Made by a program: the position numbers and the translations under genes. A model generated the notes under the pieces. The model was not told where the DNA came from. It saw only the letters and a program-made list of their open reading frames with translations, and searched no databases. Shown one piece after another: positions 1 through 10,800 of a stretch of DNA of 64,000 bases; the stretch's first letter is position 1; the number at the start of each line of letters is the position of its first letter. Source of the stretch: Erwinia amylovora (lineage in GTDB: Bacteria > Pseudomonadota > Gammaproteobacteria > Enterobacterales > Enterobacteriaceae); contig NZ_CP066796.1 in NCBI RefSeq assembly GCF_017161565.1, positions 1,426,001-1,490,000 of the forward strand, in the 5' to 3' direction.

Positions 1-1201
1 CACCGTCTCCAGGCGTTTCCGCAATATCAGTAAGAATATGCAGAACACTATGGGGCAGGTGACGACCAGCGCCGAGCAGATGCTGAAAGGGCATAAAGAA
101 GTGCTGATCTTCGGCGGCCAGAATATTGAGAGCGAACGCTTTAACCGCGTCAGCAACCGCATGCGTCAGCAGGGAATGAAGCTGGTATCCGCATCTTCAA
201 TCTCCGACCCGATTATACAGCTGATCGCCTCACTGGCGCTGGCGTTTGTGCTGTTTGCTGCCAGTTTTCCCAGCGTGATGGCGACGCTTACTGCCGGTAC
301 CATCACCGTGGTGTTCTCATCGATGATCGCTTTGATGCGCCCGTTGAAATCCTTAACTAACGTCAATGCCCAGTTCCAGCGCGGCATGGCGGCCTGCCAG
401 ACGCTGTTCTCGATTCTCGATAGCGAGCAGGAAGTCGATAGCGGTAAACGCAGCATTGAGCGTGCAAAGGGCGATATCGAATTTCGCGACGTGACCTTCA
501 GCTACCCCGGGCGCGATTTGCCCGCGCTGAATAATATCAATCTGGCAATTCCGGCCGGAAAAACCGTGGCGCTGGTCGGGCGTTCGGGTTCCGGTAAGTC
601 TACAATGGCCAGCCTGTTGACGCGCTTTTACGATATCCAGCACGGCAGCATTATGATGGATGGGCATGACCTGCGTGAATACACGCTGGCCTCACTGCGT
701 AATCAGGTAGCGTTAGTATCGCAAAATGTGCATCTGTTTAACGATACCGTTGCCAATAACATCGCTTACGCTCGCCATGAGCAATACAGCCGGGAAGATA
801 TTGAAAAGGCCGCGACTATGGCACATGCCATGGACTTCATCAGCAAGATGGACGACGGCCTTGATACGGTGATTGGTGAAAATGGCGTGCTGCTCTCTGG
901 CGGCCAACGTCAGCGTATTGCTATCGCGCGGGCGTTGCTGCGTGACTGCCCGATTTTGATCCTTGATGAAGCCACCTCCGCGCTGGACACCGAATCCGAA
1001 CGTGCCATTCAGTCGGCGCTGGACGAATTGCAAAAGAACCGCACCTCGCTGGTGATTGCGCACCGTCTTTCCACCATTGAGAAAGCGGATGAAATTGTTG
1101 TGGTAGAAGATGGTCACATCGTGGAACGCGGTACTCATGAAAAGCTACTGGCTGAACGCGGTGCCTATGCGCAGCTGCATAAGATGCAATTTGGCCAATG
1201 A
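1..1201 (+). CDS. msbA: MsbA lipid A/phospholipid flippase, 3' part (5' end outside window)
   Basis: Inner-membrane ABC transporter that flips core-lipid A to the periplasmic leaflet. The reading frame is already open at base 2, so the N-terminal membrane helices lie outside the window. What remains is the last membrane segments (about 200-370 nt) and a full nucleotide-binding domain: Walker [10 protein letters not shown] near 577-603, signature LSGGQRQR near 895-915, Walker [13 protein letters not shown] near 955-990, and an H-loop AHRLST near 1060. The C-terminus HKMQFGQ matches E. coli MsbA. The stop overlaps the lpxK start by 4 nt (ATGA), the usual msbA-lpxK translational coupling. Confidence 0.97.
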   Translation, partial: TVSRRFRNISKNMQNTMGQVTTSAEQMLKGHKEVLIFGGQNIESERFNRVSNRMRQQGMKLVSASSISDPIIQLIASLALAFVLFAASFPSVMATLTAGTITVVFSSMIALMRPLKSLTNVNAQFQRGMAACQTLFSILDSEQEVDSGKRSIERAKGDIEFRDVTFSYPGRDLPALNNINLAIPAGKTVALVGRSGSGKSTMASLLTRFYDIQHGSIMMDGHDLREYTLASLRNQVALVSQNVHLFNDTVANNIAYARHEQYSREDIEKAATMAHAMDFISKMDDGLDTVIGENGVLLSGGQRQRIAIARALLRDCPILILDEATSALDTESERAIQSALDELQKNRTSLVIAHRLSTIEKADEIVVVEDGHIVERGTHEKLLAERGAYAQLHKMQFGQ

Positions 1202-2178
1202 TTGAGCGTATCTGGAGCGGGCGCTGTGCGCTTTATCTGCTGCTTATACCCTTCAGCCTGCTGTACGGCCTGATAAGCAACCTGCTGCACCTGAGCTATC
1301 GCCGGGGCTGGCGTAAGGCGTGGCGCGCTCCGGTTCCGGTGGTGGTGGTGGGCAATCTTACCGCCGGGGGCAATGGCAAAACTCCGCTAGCCATCTGGCT
1401 GGTGCAGGCTTTGCAGCAACGCGGATTACGCGTAGGCGTGGTTTCTCGCGGCTACGGAGGCAAAGCAGAGCATTATCCGCTGGTGCTGGACGCGCAAACC
1501 ACCGCCGCCGAAGCCGGTGATGAGCCGGTACTGATTTATCAGCGCACTGGCGCAACCGTAGCCGTTGCACCAGTGCGGCGTCAGGCGGCTGAAGCGGTGT
1601 TGCGCACTGCGGCAGTTGATATCATTATCAGCGACGATGGGCTGCAACACTATGCCCTGGCGCGCGATATTGAAATCGTGGTGATTGACGGCGAACGACG
1701 TTTTGGTAATGGCTGGTGGCTTCCTGCCGGGCCAATGCGTGAACGTGCCGGCCGTCTGCGTAGCGTTACGGCAATCGTCACCAACGGCGGTACTGCGCTC
1801 CCCGGAGAAGTGGCCATGCAGCTACAGACGGGGCTGGCAGTGAACCTTAAATCCGGCGAGCGGCGGCCTGTGGCCGAGCTGGATAACGTCGTGGCAATGG
1901 CCGGTATCGGCCACCCGCCACGCTTTTTCCACACGCTGCGTCAGCAGGGCGTGACGCCGCTGAAGCAGGTGGCATTTGCCGACCATCAACCCTACAGCCC
2001 CGACAGCCTGCATGCGATCGCAGCCAGCGGGCAAACGCTGCTGATGACGGAAAAAGATGCTGTAAAAGCGCGTTCCTTTGCCGCGCATAACTGGTGGTAT
2101 CTGCCGGTAGACGCCTCGCTGCCTGAGGCTAAGGCTGAAGAGCTTTTGAACACGATAGCTGCGTTAACAGCGCGCTAA
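1198..2178 (+). CDS. lpxK: Tetraacyldisaccharide 4'-kinase LpxK
   Basis: Phosphorylates the 4' position of the lipid A disaccharide precursor (Raetz pathway) at the cytoplasmic face of the inner membrane. The protein has 326 aa, the usual length. Residues 10-30 form the N-terminal hydrophobic anchor. Residues 52-63 contain the Walker A-like loop [12 protein letters not shown], followed by the SRGYGG segment and the DDGLQH motif near residue 148. The start overlaps the msbA stop by 4 nt, so the two are co-translated. In E. coli ycaQ follows, but here only a 256-bp spacer precedes ycaR. Confidence 0.97.
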   Translation: MIERIWSGRCALYLLLIPFSLLYGLISNLLHLSYRRGWRKAWRAPVPVVVVGNLTAGGNGKTPLAIWLVQALQQRGLRVGVVSRGYGGKAEHYPLVLDAQTTAAEAGDEPVLIYQRTGATVAVAPVRRQAAEAVLRTAAVDIIISDDGLQHYALARDIEIVVIDGERRFGNGWWLPAGPMRERAGRLRSVTAIVTNGGTALPGEVAMQLQTGLAVNLKSGERRPVAELDNVVAMAGIGHPPRFFHTLRQQGVTPLKQVAFADHQPYSPDSLHAIAASGQTLLMTEKDAVKARSFAAHNWWYLPVDASLPEAKAEELLNTIAALTAR

Positions 2179-2434
2179 TATCAGCTACTCTTTCATCATC
2201 TACTGACGCCATGGCGGGTCGGTTCCAGCCAGTCATGGCCTTACGCCACGTAAGCCAACGGCAGCAGCAATGAAGAATGCCAGCACCGCCAGAATTCGGT
2301 TGCTGGGCCTTGCAGGAAACTGAATGACCTGCCGCCAACTTTCAATGTAACTGAGTAACTCCCGGTGCGGCAGCTATGATATTCTGACGCGATTCAAAAC
2401 CGGGTTACATAAACGGGTCCCTTACGGAGAAATC
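2179..2434. other. lpxK-ycaR spacer at the site where E. coli carries ycaQ
   Basis: No intact gene. E. coli has the ~410-codon ycaQ here. On the plus strand around 2235-2320 there is a weak echo of a YcaQ C-terminus: GCCAAC-GGCAGCAG would read ANWQQ if two bases were restored. The match is too short to call a pseudogene. The last ~60 bp before 2435 are the ycaR ribosome-binding region (ttacggagaaatc). Confidence 0.35.
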
Positions 2435-2617
2435 ATGGATTATCGTCTACTTGAAATCGTCGCTTGTCCGGTTTGTCACGGCAAGCTGTACTACAACAAA
2501 GAACAACAGGAGTTGGTTTGTAAACCTGACGGTCTGGCTTTCCCGGTGCGGGATGGTATTCCCGTGTTACTGGAAGTGGAAGCGCGAGCGCTGACTCTGG
2601 ACGAGAGCCACCCATGA
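2435..2617 (+). CDS. ycaR: YcaR, Trm112-like small protein
   Basis: Small 60-aa protein of the Trm112/UPF0434 family. It starts [14 protein letters not shown]. The CPVCHGKL pair at residues 11-14 and the later GIPVLL segment are family hallmarks; the second cysteine pair of eukaryotic Trm112 is mostly absent. Its exact role in enterobacteria is not settled. It lies just upstream of kdsB and overlaps it by 4 nt (ATGA), so the two are one translational unit. The Shine-Dalgarno sequence ACGGAG lies 6-8 nt before the ATG. Confidence 0.93.
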   Translation: MDYRLLEIVACPVCHGKLYYNKEQQELVCKPDGLAFPVRDGIPVLLEVEARALTLDESHP

Positions 2618-3360
2618 GTTTTGTTGCCATCATTCCTGCCCGTTTCGCTTCTACCCGGCTACCGGGAAAACCGTTGATGGATATTCACGGTAAACCGATG
2701 GTGGTACATGTTATGCAACGTGCACAGGAATCGGGAGCCGGGCGAGTGATTGTGGCGACGGATCATGCTGACGTGGCGCGTGCGGTGGAAGCAGCCGGTG
2801 GCGAAGTCTGTATGACTCGGGTCGATCATCAGTCCGGGACTGAGCGTCTGGCAGAAGTGATTGATTACTATCAATTCCCCGACGACAAGGTGATTGTTAA
2901 CGTTCAGGGCGATGAGCCGATGATCCCCCCGGTCATAATCCGTCAGGTTGCAGAAAACCTTGCGCAGCGCAGCGTAGGGATGGCAACGCTGGCAGTGCAC
3001 CTGGATTCTGTGGAAGAAGCGTTTAACCCCAATGCGGTGAAAGTAGTACGCGATGCCCAGGGTAACGCGCTGTACTTCTCCCGTGCCACCATCCCGTGGG
3101 ATCGCGAGCGCTTTGCCGTATCACGTGACAATATTGGCGACCACTTTCTGCGCCATATTGGTATCTACGGCTATCGCGCCGGTTTTATCCGCCGCTATGT
3201 GCGTTGGCAAGCCAGCCCGCTGGAGCAGATAGAGCTGCTGGAACAGTTACGCGTGCTGTGGTACGGCGAAAAAATTCACGTTGATGTGGCGCAAGCGGTT
3301 CCCAGCCCAGGGGTGGATACGGCAGAAGATCTGTTACGCGTGCGCGCTGCCATGCAGTAA
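2614..3360 (+). CDS. kdsB: CMP-KDO synthetase KdsB
   Basis: Cytidylyltransferase (3-deoxy-manno-octulosonate cytidylyltransferase) that activates KDO with CTP for LPS inner-core synthesis. It has 248 aa, identical in length to E. coli KdsB. The N-terminal nucleotide-binding signature [15 protein letters not shown] sits at residues 7-21, and NVQGDEP (Mg-binding Asp) is near residue 96-102. It is coupled to ycaR by a 4-nt overlap. Its product supplies KDO for the lipid A made by the upstream LpxK/MsbA pathway. Confidence 0.97.
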   Translation: MSFVAIIPARFASTRLPGKPLMDIHGKPMVVHVMQRAQESGAGRVIVATDHADVARAVEAAGGEVCMTRVDHQSGTERLAEVIDYYQFPDDKVIVNVQGDEPMIPPVIIRQVAENLAQRSVGMATLAVHLDSVEEAFNPNAVKVVRDAQGNALYFSRATIPWDRERFAVSRDNIGDHFLRHIGIYGYRAGFIRRYVRWQASPLEQIELLEQLRVLWYGEKIHVDVAQAVPSPGVDTAEDLLRVRAAMQ

Positions 3361-3475
3361 ACCTGTTGCGCGCCCGCGTCAGTGGCCGCAACGAGCCGGT
3401 AAATATACGCGGTTTTTGCCGCGGAAAGTCCTTTAAAAGCGCCATCATCTGGCCTCTGTTCTGTGAGGAGGCCAG

Positions 3476-4137
3476 AAACAACAGCTGCGCGCTGACATTG
3501 CGCTGGCGCACGGTGAGCCTGTCAGTCGGGTTGAGTGCATCAGCCAGTAGCCCTGGTCCGGCCCTTATACCCTTTATGGCGGCAGCGGACATACGATACC
3601 GTGATTAGCCAGATATTTCAGATTGCCAGGTGCCGCCGCCCGGAGGCCCAAAGCTGTTAATGCTGGCACGCAGGGGTGAAGTGCGCCTCCTGGCGCTATA
3701 CGGCCTGGTCATCAGTCAGCAGGATCACGGTTTAACGTGCTATTAACAGAGCGCATTAGCGGCGTCATGCTGGAGGTGCCGGTGCGAACCCCGGAGCGCG
3801 GGCAGCAGCTGCGCGGGCAGATAGTGGCAGTCATGTTCTCCTGATATCGTCCCGTCTGCGCAGGCCTGGTGGGCGACGCTGAACGCATGCAGAAAACAGT
3901 TCGCCGGCCCCATTCAGCGGGCTTCGCGTGAGTTTGAACTTCATCCTGTGTGCGCAAGCGGGCCGGAGATGCGCTGGCGAATGATGATGTGCACTTTGTG
4001 CCGGTAGCCGAAGGATCCGCGGCACGCCGCTGGCATGATATTATCTGGGATGAAGTGTCGCACCTGATCCTCCGTGCACGGTTCGACCGACCACGTTTAC
4101 GCTTGCCGCCCGCTCACTGCTGCCGTGGCCCGGTTGA
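3476..4137 (+). pseudogene. ycbJ: Decayed ycbJ (phosphotransferase-like protein)
   Basis: Relic of the gene that follows kdsB in E. coli, a ~297-aa protein of the aminoglycoside/choline phosphotransferase fold. Six segments in different plus-strand frames match YcbJ in order: QQLRADIA...SRVECIS near 3479-3548, MLARRGEVR...YGLVIS near 3660-3720, LLTERISGVMLEVPVRTPER near 3738-3800, QLRGQIVA at 3809-3832, RRWHDIIWDEVSHL near 4027-4068, and TLAARSLLPWPG ending in a stop at 4135-4137. Stop codons and frameshifts separate them, and the ATG after the Shine-Dalgarno-like gaggagg (3464-3472) is lost. At ~660 bp it is also shorter than the ~890-bp intact gene. Not functional. Its end overlaps the convergent elyC by 24 nt. 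Confidence 0.85.
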
Positions 4138-4902
4138 CGGGCTGTCTGGCTGTTTCAGCCACTGCCACAGTCGACCGATATTCTCGTAAAGTGCGCGCTC
4201 GCTGTGACCAAGCCAGAATGAAGAGGGGAGCACCCGCTCCCAGACGTTAAGTGGGGATGCGACAGCTAACTGATTGGCAGGGGCAGGCCAGGGCTGTAAC
4301 CCCTGGTACTGGAAAAAGCGTATTGCCCGCGGCAGATGATTCGCCGAGGTCACCAGCGCAAAGGGTTGGTTATGGACGATTTTTGCTACTTCATGCGCTT
4401 CCTGTTCGGTATCGCGCGGTTTGTCAAGGATGATAATGGCCGCGGCGGGGACGCCCAGAGATTGTGCCACGCTGGCTGTGACCGCAGCAGAACTCATCGG
4501 ATTATGCTGCGCTTTACCTCCGGTAAAAATCAGTTTTGCCTGTGGGTTTGCCCGCCAGATGCGGATACCTTCGGCCAGCCGCGGCAGGCTGTTATTCAGC
4601 ATATTGGAGCTGGGCGCCCATTGCAGGTTCCACGTATAGCCGCCGCCGAGCACCACGATGTAATCCAGCGGGTGCTGATTGTGCCAGGTCGGGTAGCGAT
4701 GTTCCAGTGGTGCCAGCAGCCTGTCGGCAACCGGTTGCAGGCTTAGCAGCAGCAAAAACAACCAGGCCACGGAAATGAGCGTTTTAGCACTTTTCTGCCA
4801 GCGGCTAAACCAAAGCAGGAGAAGCCCCAGCCCGATGATTAGCAGCAGTATTGGCAGCGGAAGCAGCAGGCTACCCATGATTTTCTTCAGGGTAAAAAAC
4901 AT
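4114..4902 (-). CDS. elyC: ElyC (YcbC) envelope biogenesis factor, DUF218
   Basis: Inner-membrane protein of 262 aa needed for normal peptidoglycan assembly and envelope integrity at low temperature in E. coli. Two hydrophobic helices at the N-terminus (about residues 10-31 and 40-57) are followed by a DUF218 domain that begins at VVLGGG (about residue 84). The FTGG and SANHLPRA motifs of the domain follow. Convergent with the ycbJ relic and divergent from cmoM. The start gives the canonical length (E. coli 259 aa). Confidence 0.95.
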   Translation of the reverse strand: MFFTLKKIMGSLLLPLPILLLIIGLGLLLLWFSRWQKSAKTLISVAWLFLLLLSLQPVADRLLAPLEHRYPTWHNQHPLDYIVVLGGGYTWNLQWAPSSNMLNNSLPRLAEGIRIWRANPQAKLIFTGGKAQHNPMSSAAVTASVAQSLGVPAAAIIILDKPRDTEQEAHEVAKIVHNQPFALVTSANHLPRAIRFFQYQGLQPWPAPANQLAVASPLNVWERVLPSSFWLGHSERALYENIGRLWQWLKQPDSPSTGPRQQ

Positions 4903-5028
4903 GATAAAGGCCTCTTTTTGTCCGAAAAAACATCACCCAGGCGTTATGAAGCGACGGAAAGGTTCCTTATTTGCCAGTGTATGCCAAAATACTCCGCTGA
5001 ATCACGCCCTGACGCCGGAGCAGTTAGT

Positions 5029-5817
5029 ATGCAGGATCGCAACTTTGATGATATCGCAGAAAAATTCTCGCAGAACATTTACGGTACCACTAAAGGGCGC
5101 ATCCGGCAGGCGATCCTCTGGCAGGATTTGGACAAGCTGTTAACCACCTTCCCGGACGGGCCATTGTCGGTGCTGGACGCCGGCGGCGGAGAGGGGCAAA
5201 CCGGGTGCGGTATTGCCGCGCGTGGGCATCAGGTGCTGTTGTGTGATGTTTCACAAGAAATGTTGACGCGCGCACAGCGTCTCGCGCAACAGCAAGGCGT
5301 GAGTGCTAATATGCAGTTCAGGCAGATGAGCGCGCAACAGATTGCCGATGATTTGGATAAACCGGTTGATCTGGTATTGTTTCACGCGGTGCTGGAATGG
5401 ATAACGGAACCGCAGCAGACTTTAGCCGCCTTGTATCAGGCGCTTAAGCCCGGCGGCGTATTATCGCTGATGTTCTACAACCTCAACGGCCTGTTGATGC
5501 AAACCATGGTGTTGGGCAACTTCGGCTATTTGCAGGCCGGATTGAATAAACGTAAAAAGAAAACCCTGTCTCCTGATTATCCACGCGATCCGCAGCAGGT
5601 TTACGCCTGGCTGGAAGCATGCGGATTCGTGATAGAAAATAAAACCGGCATTCGGGTTTTCCACGACTATTTGCGTGACAAAAGCAAACAGCTCGACCGG
5701 TTTGATGAGGTGCTGGCCCTGGAGAAGCAGTATTGCCGCCAGGAGCCTTTTTTAAGTTTAGGGCGTTACATCCACGTTACCGCGCGGAAACCCATAAGGC
5801 AGACGAACTATGAGTGA
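5029..5817 (+). CDS. cmoM: tRNA 5-carboxymethoxyuridine methyltransferase CmoM (SmtA)
   Basis: SAM-dependent methyltransferase that forms mcmo5U at the wobble position of certain tRNAs. I choose the ATG at 5029 because the product then begins [13 protein letters not shown] like E. coli CmoM; the frame is open 111 nt further upstream. It has 262 aa. SAM motif [11 protein letters not shown], lies at about residues 48-57, and FHAVLEW and LSLMFYN follow as in the family. It overlaps mukF by 8 nt, so it is the first gene of the cmoM-mukFEB operon. Confidence 0.96.
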   Translation: MQDRNFDDIAEKFSQNIYGTTKGRIRQAILWQDLDKLLTTFPDGPLSVLDAGGGEGQTGCGIAARGHQVLLCDVSQEMLTRAQRLAQQQGVSANMQFRQMSAQQIADDLDKPVDLVLFHAVLEWITEPQQTLAALYQALKPGGVLSLMFYNLNGLLMQTMVLGNFGYLQAGLNKRKKKTLSPDYPRDPQQVYAWLEACGFVIENKTGIRVFHDYLRDKSKQLDRFDEVLALEKQYCRQEPFLSLGRYIHVTARKPIRQTNYE

Positions 5818-7132
5818 TTTTTCCCAGACATTACCTGAACTGGTGGCCTGGGCGCGAAAAAATGATTTTTCCGTCTCGTTGCCAACCGAACGTCTGGCTT
5901 TTTTGCTGGCGCTCGCCACCCTGAACGGGGAGCGCATGGATGGGGAAATGAGTGAAGGCGAACTGATTGATGCTTTTCGCCACGTCAGCGAAGGATTTGA
6001 GCAAACCAGTGACACGGTACTGGTACGGGCCAACAATGCCATCAATGACATGGTGCGTCAGCGCCTGGTTAATCGCTTTACCAGCGAGCATTCCGAAGGC
6101 CATGCCATTTATCGACTTACCCCGCTAGGCATTGGCATCACCGACTATTACATTCGCCAGCGCGAGTTTTCCACCTTGCGCCTGTCGATGCAGCTGTCAA
6201 TCGTTGCCAGCGAGCTGAAACGTGCAGCAGATGCCGCCGATGAAAATGGCGATGAGTTCCACTGGCATCGCAACGTTTACGCTCCGCTCAAATACTCGGT
6301 GGCGGAGATCTTCGACAGCATTGATATTACCCAGCGCATCATGGATGAGCAGCAGCAGGCGGTAAAAGACGATATCGCACAGTTGCTGCATAAAGACTGG
6401 CGCGCGGCTATTTCCAGCTGCGAACTGCTGCTGAACGAAACGTCCGGCACGCTGCGAGAGCTTCAGGATACGCTGGAAGCCGCCGGCGACAAACTTCAGG
6501 CCAACCTGCTGCGCATTCAGGATGCGACCATGAACAGCCCGGATCTGGGCTTTGTCGATAAGCTGGTTTTTGACCTGCAAAACAAGCTTGACCGCATAAT
6601 CAGCTGGGGCCAGCAGGCGATTGACCTGTGGATTGGCTACGACCGACATGTACATAAATTTATCCGCACCGCCATCGATATGGATAAAAACCGCGTGTTC
6701 GCCCAGCGTCTGCGTCTGTCGGTGCAAAACTACTTCGACATGCCGTGGGCGCTGACCCACGCCAACGCCGGGCGCCTGTACGACATGCGTGATGAGGATC
6801 TGGTATTGCGCAATGAAGAGGTCACCGGCGAACTGCCCTCCGAGCTGGAGTACGAAGAGTTCAACGAAATTCGCGAACGGCTGGCGGCGATGATTGAAGA
6901 AGCGCTGGCTGTCTATAAAGCGCAGCAAAAACCGTTGGATCTCGGTGCGGTGATGCGCGATTACCTGACACAATATCCGCGCGTTCGTCATTTTGACGTG
7001 GCGCGCATTGTCGTCGATCAGGCCGTACGCTTAGGCGTGGCCGAAGCAGATTTCTCCGGCCTGACTGCTCAATGGCAGGCTATAAATGATTACGGAGCCA
7101 AGGTGCAGGCACATGTCATCGACAAATATTGA
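5810..7132 (+). CDS. mukF: Kleisin subunit MukF of the MukBEF condensin
   Basis: Kleisin that bridges the MukB heads and binds MukE, so it is central to chromosome compaction and segregation. It has 440 aa, the normal length. An N-terminal winged-helix dimerisation region (to about residue 120) precedes a helical middle domain and a C-terminal winged helix that contacts the MukB cap. Strong identity to E. coli MukF runs through, for example [13 protein letters not shown] and LDKVLFDL-type segments. It overlaps cmoM by 8 nt and mukE by 20 nt. Confidence 0.97.
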   Translation: MSDFSQTLPELVAWARKNDFSVSLPTERLAFLLALATLNGERMDGEMSEGELIDAFRHVSEGFEQTSDTVLVRANNAINDMVRQRLVNRFTSEHSEGHAIYRLTPLGIGITDYYIRQREFSTLRLSMQLSIVASELKRAADAADENGDEFHWHRNVYAPLKYSVAEIFDSIDITQRIMDEQQQAVKDDIAQLLHKDWRAAISSCELLLNETSGTLRELQDTLEAAGDKLQANLLRIQDATMNSPDLGFVDKLVFDLQNKLDRIISWGQQAIDLWIGYDRHVHKFIRTAIDMDKNRVFAQRLRLSVQNYFDMPWALTHANAGRLYDMRDEDLVLRNEEVTGELPSELEYEEFNEIRERLAAMIEEALAVYKAQQKPLDLGAVMRDYLTQYPRVRHFDVARIVVDQAVRLGVAEADFSGLTAQWQAINDYGAKVQAHVIDKY

Positions 7133-7838
7133 ACAAGTGATGCCGGTCAAACTGGCACAGGCCCTGGCCAGCCCGATTTTCCCGGCGCTGGATAGCCAGC
7201 TGCGTGCGGGGCGTCATATTGGTATTGAAGAGCTGGACAACCACGCTTTTCTGATGGATTACCAGGAGTTCCTGGAAGAATTCTATGCGCGCTACAACGT
7301 AGAACTGATCCGTGCGCCAGAAGGTTTTTTCTATCTGCGCCCGCGCTCGACCACGCTAATTCCACGTTCGGTGCTTTCTGAGCTGGACATGATGGTGGGA
7401 AAAATTCTTTGCTATCTCTATCTCAGTCCTGAACGGCTGGCCAATGAAGGGATCTTCAGCCAGCAGGAGCTGCACGACGAGCTGATGTCTCTGGCCGATG
7501 AAGGTCGCTTGCTGAAGCTGGTGAACCAGCGTTCCACCGGATCTGACCTCGACCGCCAGAAGCTACAGGAGAAGATGCGGGCGTCATTAAACCGTCTGCG
7601 TCGCCTCGGTATGGTGTGGTTCATGGGTAATGACAGCAGCAAATTCCGTATTACCGAGTCGGTGTTCCGCTTTGGTGCGGACGTGCGCAGCGGGGACGAT
7701 GCGCGTGAAGCGCAGCTGCGGATGATCCGTGATGGTGAAGCGATGCAGCTTGACGGTGGCCTGGTGCTGAACGAGGAAAGCGGAGAAGGTGATAATGAAA
7801 CGGAAAACAGCGCGCCGGACAGTGCGGAGGAAGAGTAA
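7113..7838 (+). CDS. mukE: MukE subunit of the MukBEF condensin
   Basis: Winged-helix (KITE) protein that forms the MukF2E4 subcomplex. Start at 7113 chosen because it gives [19 protein letters not shown], identical to E. coli MukE. An in-frame ATG lies 27 nt upstream but inside mukF. It has 241 aa, with long conserved blocks such as [21 protein letters not shown] and [17 protein letters not shown]. The C-terminal tail is acidic ([20 protein letters not shown]). The stop is followed directly by the mukB ATG at 7839. Confidence 0.97.
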   Translation: MSSTNIEQVMPVKLAQALASPIFPALDSQLRAGRHIGIEELDNHAFLMDYQEFLEEFYARYNVELIRAPEGFFYLRPRSTTLIPRSVLSELDMMVGKILCYLYLSPERLANEGIFSQQELHDELMSLADEGRLLKLVNQRSTGSDLDRQKLQEKMRASLNRLRRLGMVWFMGNDSSKFRITESVFRFGADVRSGDDAREAQLRMIRDGEAMQLDGGLVLNEESGEGDNETENSAPDSAEEE

Positions 7839-10800
7839 ATGATTGAACGTGGCAAATTTCGTTCACTAACGCTGATTAACTGGAATGGTTTCTTCGCCCG
7901 CACTTTCGACCTTGACGAGCTGGTCACTACGCTGTCAGGCGGTAACGGTGCAGGGAAGTCGACCACCATGGCGGCTTTTGTCACCGCGCTGATCCCCGAT
8001 CTGACGCTGTTACATTTCCGTAACACCACCGAAGCGGGTGCCACTTCCGGCTCTCGCGATAAAGGGCTGCACGGTAAACTGCGGCCCGGCGTCTGTTACG
8101 CGGCGCTGGACGTGGTTAACTCACTGCATCAGCGCGTTATTGTTGGTGTGCGCCTGCAGCAGGTTGCGGGTCGTGACCGCAAAGTGGACATTAAACCGTT
8201 CAGTATTCACGGCTTGCCAACGGCAATCAATCCGACGGAAATACTGACCGAAGCGGTCAACGCCCGCCAGGCACGCGTGCTGCCGCTTAGTGAGCTAAAA
8301 GAAAAGTTTGAAGCGATGGAGAGCGTGCAGTTTAAACAGTACAACTCCATTACGGATTATCACTCGGTGATGTTCGACCTCGGCATTGTGGCGCGCCGTC
8401 TGCGGACCGCCGCCGATCGCAGCAAGTATTATCGCCTGATTGAAGCTTCGCTGTACGGCGGGATCTCCAGCGCGATCACCCGCTCGCTGCGGGACTATTT
8501 GCTGCCGGAAAACAGCGGGGTGCGTAAAGCGTTCCAGGATATGGAAGCGGCGCTGCGTGAAAACCGCATGACGCTGGAAGCAATCCGCGTCACACAGTCA
8601 GATCGCGATCTGTTTAAACATCTGATTTCAGAAGCAACCAGCTATGTGTCGGCGGACTACATGCGTCACGCCAACGAGCGGCGCATCCACCTCGACGGTG
8701 CGCTGCTGCTGCGTAACGAGCTGTTTACCAGCCGCAAGCAGCGCGCCAGCGAGCAGTATCGTCATATTGAAATGGCGCGTGAACTGGCAGAACACAATGC
8801 GGCCGAGAGCGATCTGGAGACCGATTATCAGGGGGCCAGCGATCACCTTAATCTGGTACAAACCGCTCTGCGCCAGCAGGAAAAAATCGATCGTTATGAT
8901 GCCGACCTCGAAGAGCTGACATTCCGCCTTGAAGAACAGAATGAGGTCGTGGCCGAAGCGCGTGAAGTGCAGGAAGAAAACGAAGCACGCAGTGAAGCCG
9001 CCGAGCTGGAAGTCGACGAGCTGAAAAGCCAGTTGGCTGACTATCAGCAGGCGCTGGACGTGCAGCAAACCCGCGCTATTCAATATCAGCAGGCGTTACA
9101 GGCGTTACAGCGCGCTCAGGACATCTGTCAGCTGCGTGACCTTAACGTCGACAATGCCGAAGAGTGGCAGGAAACCTTCCAGGCAAAAGAGCAGGAAGCC
9201 ACCGACAAACTCCTGATGCTGGAACAGAAAATGAGCGTGGCGCAGGCCGCGCACAGCCAGTTCGAGCAGGCATATGAGCTGGTAAACCGAATTGCCGGCC
9301 CGGTCAGCCGCAGCGATGCCTGGCAGGTGGGGCGCGATTTACTGCGCGATGCCAGCAATCAGCGTTACCACGCTGAACAACTACAGCCGCTGCAAAGCCG
9401 CGTCAGCGAGCTGGGGCAGCGGCTGCGTGAACAACAGGATGCTGAACGACTGCTTAGCGATTTCTGCAAGCGTTACGGTCAGCAGGTGGACGCCGCCGAT
9501 CTGGAAAATGTGCAGGCCGGGCTTGAAGCGCAAATTGAACGGCTTAATGAAAGCGTGGCGGATGCCGGTGAACGGCGCATGACGTTGCGTCAGGAGCTGG
9601 AACAGTTGCGTGAACGCACTGCGCGGCTGACGAAACAGGCACCGCAGTGGCTGGCAGCGCAGGAGATCCTCTCACAGCTGGGCGAACAGACCGGGCAGAC
9701 GCTGGAAAACAGTCAGCAGGTCACCGAGTTTATGCAGCAACTGCTGGAGCGTGAGCGTGAAACGACGGTAGAACGTGACGAAATCGCGGCGCGCAAGCGC
9801 GAGATCGAAAAGCAGATTGAGCGTCTCAGCCAGCCCGGAGGCTCAGAAGATGCGCGTCTTAATCACCTTGCTGAACGTTTTGGTGGCGTGCTGCTATCGG
9901 AAATCTATGACGATGTCACCCTTGATGATGCGCCCTACTTTTCGGCGCTGTATGGCCCGGCGCGGCATGCCATCGTGGTGCCTGACCTGTCGCTCATCCG
10001 TGAACAGCTTGCAGGCCTGGACGACTGCCCGGAAGATCTCTACCTGATTGAAGGTGACCCGCAGTCGTTTGATGACAGCGTATTTGACGTCGATGAGCTG
10101 GCAAAAGCGGTTGTTGTCAAGGCGGGTGACCGCCAGTGGCGCTATTCACGTTTTCCAAAAGTGCCGCTCTTTGGCCGTGCGGCGAGGGAAAACCAGCTGG
10201 ACGTGCTGCGCACCGAGCGTGAAAAGCTGGCGGAGCGCTTCGCCACCCTGTCATTTGACGTGCAGAAAATCCAGCGGCTGCATCAGTCGTTCAGCCGCTT
10301 TATCGGCGGCCATATCGGCGTGGCGTTTGAGCCTGATCCGGAAGCGGCAATACGTCTGCTCAACGCTCGCCGTAATGAAGTTGAGCGTGAGCTTAGCAAT
10401 GATGAAAGCGAAAATCAGCATCAGCGTCAGCAGTTTGATCAGGCAAAAGAAGGCGTAGCGCAGCTTAACCGCCTGCTGCCCCGCGTCAGCCTGTTGCTGG
10501 ATGACAGGCTACAGGATCGTCACGAAGAGATTCAGGAAAAACTGGCAGAAGCGCAGCAAGCCGCGCGCTTTGTGCAGCAGCACGGAGCACAGCTCGCCAG
10601 GCTGGAGCCTGTCCTGTCGGTGCTGCAAAGCGATCCGCAACAGCATGAACAGTTAAAGCTGGACTATCAGCAGGCGCAGCAGCAGCAGCGCGATGCGCGC
10701 CAGCAGGCATTTGCCCTGACCGAAGTGGTGCAGCGCCGGGCGCACTTTGGTTACACCGATTCGGCGGGCATGCTCAACGGCACCAGCGATCTGAATGAAA

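Noticed and set aside
6197-6991. Long minus-strand open frame (264 codons) inside mukF
   Set aside because: Antisense to a fully conserved MukF with no family match; a coding-strand shadow.
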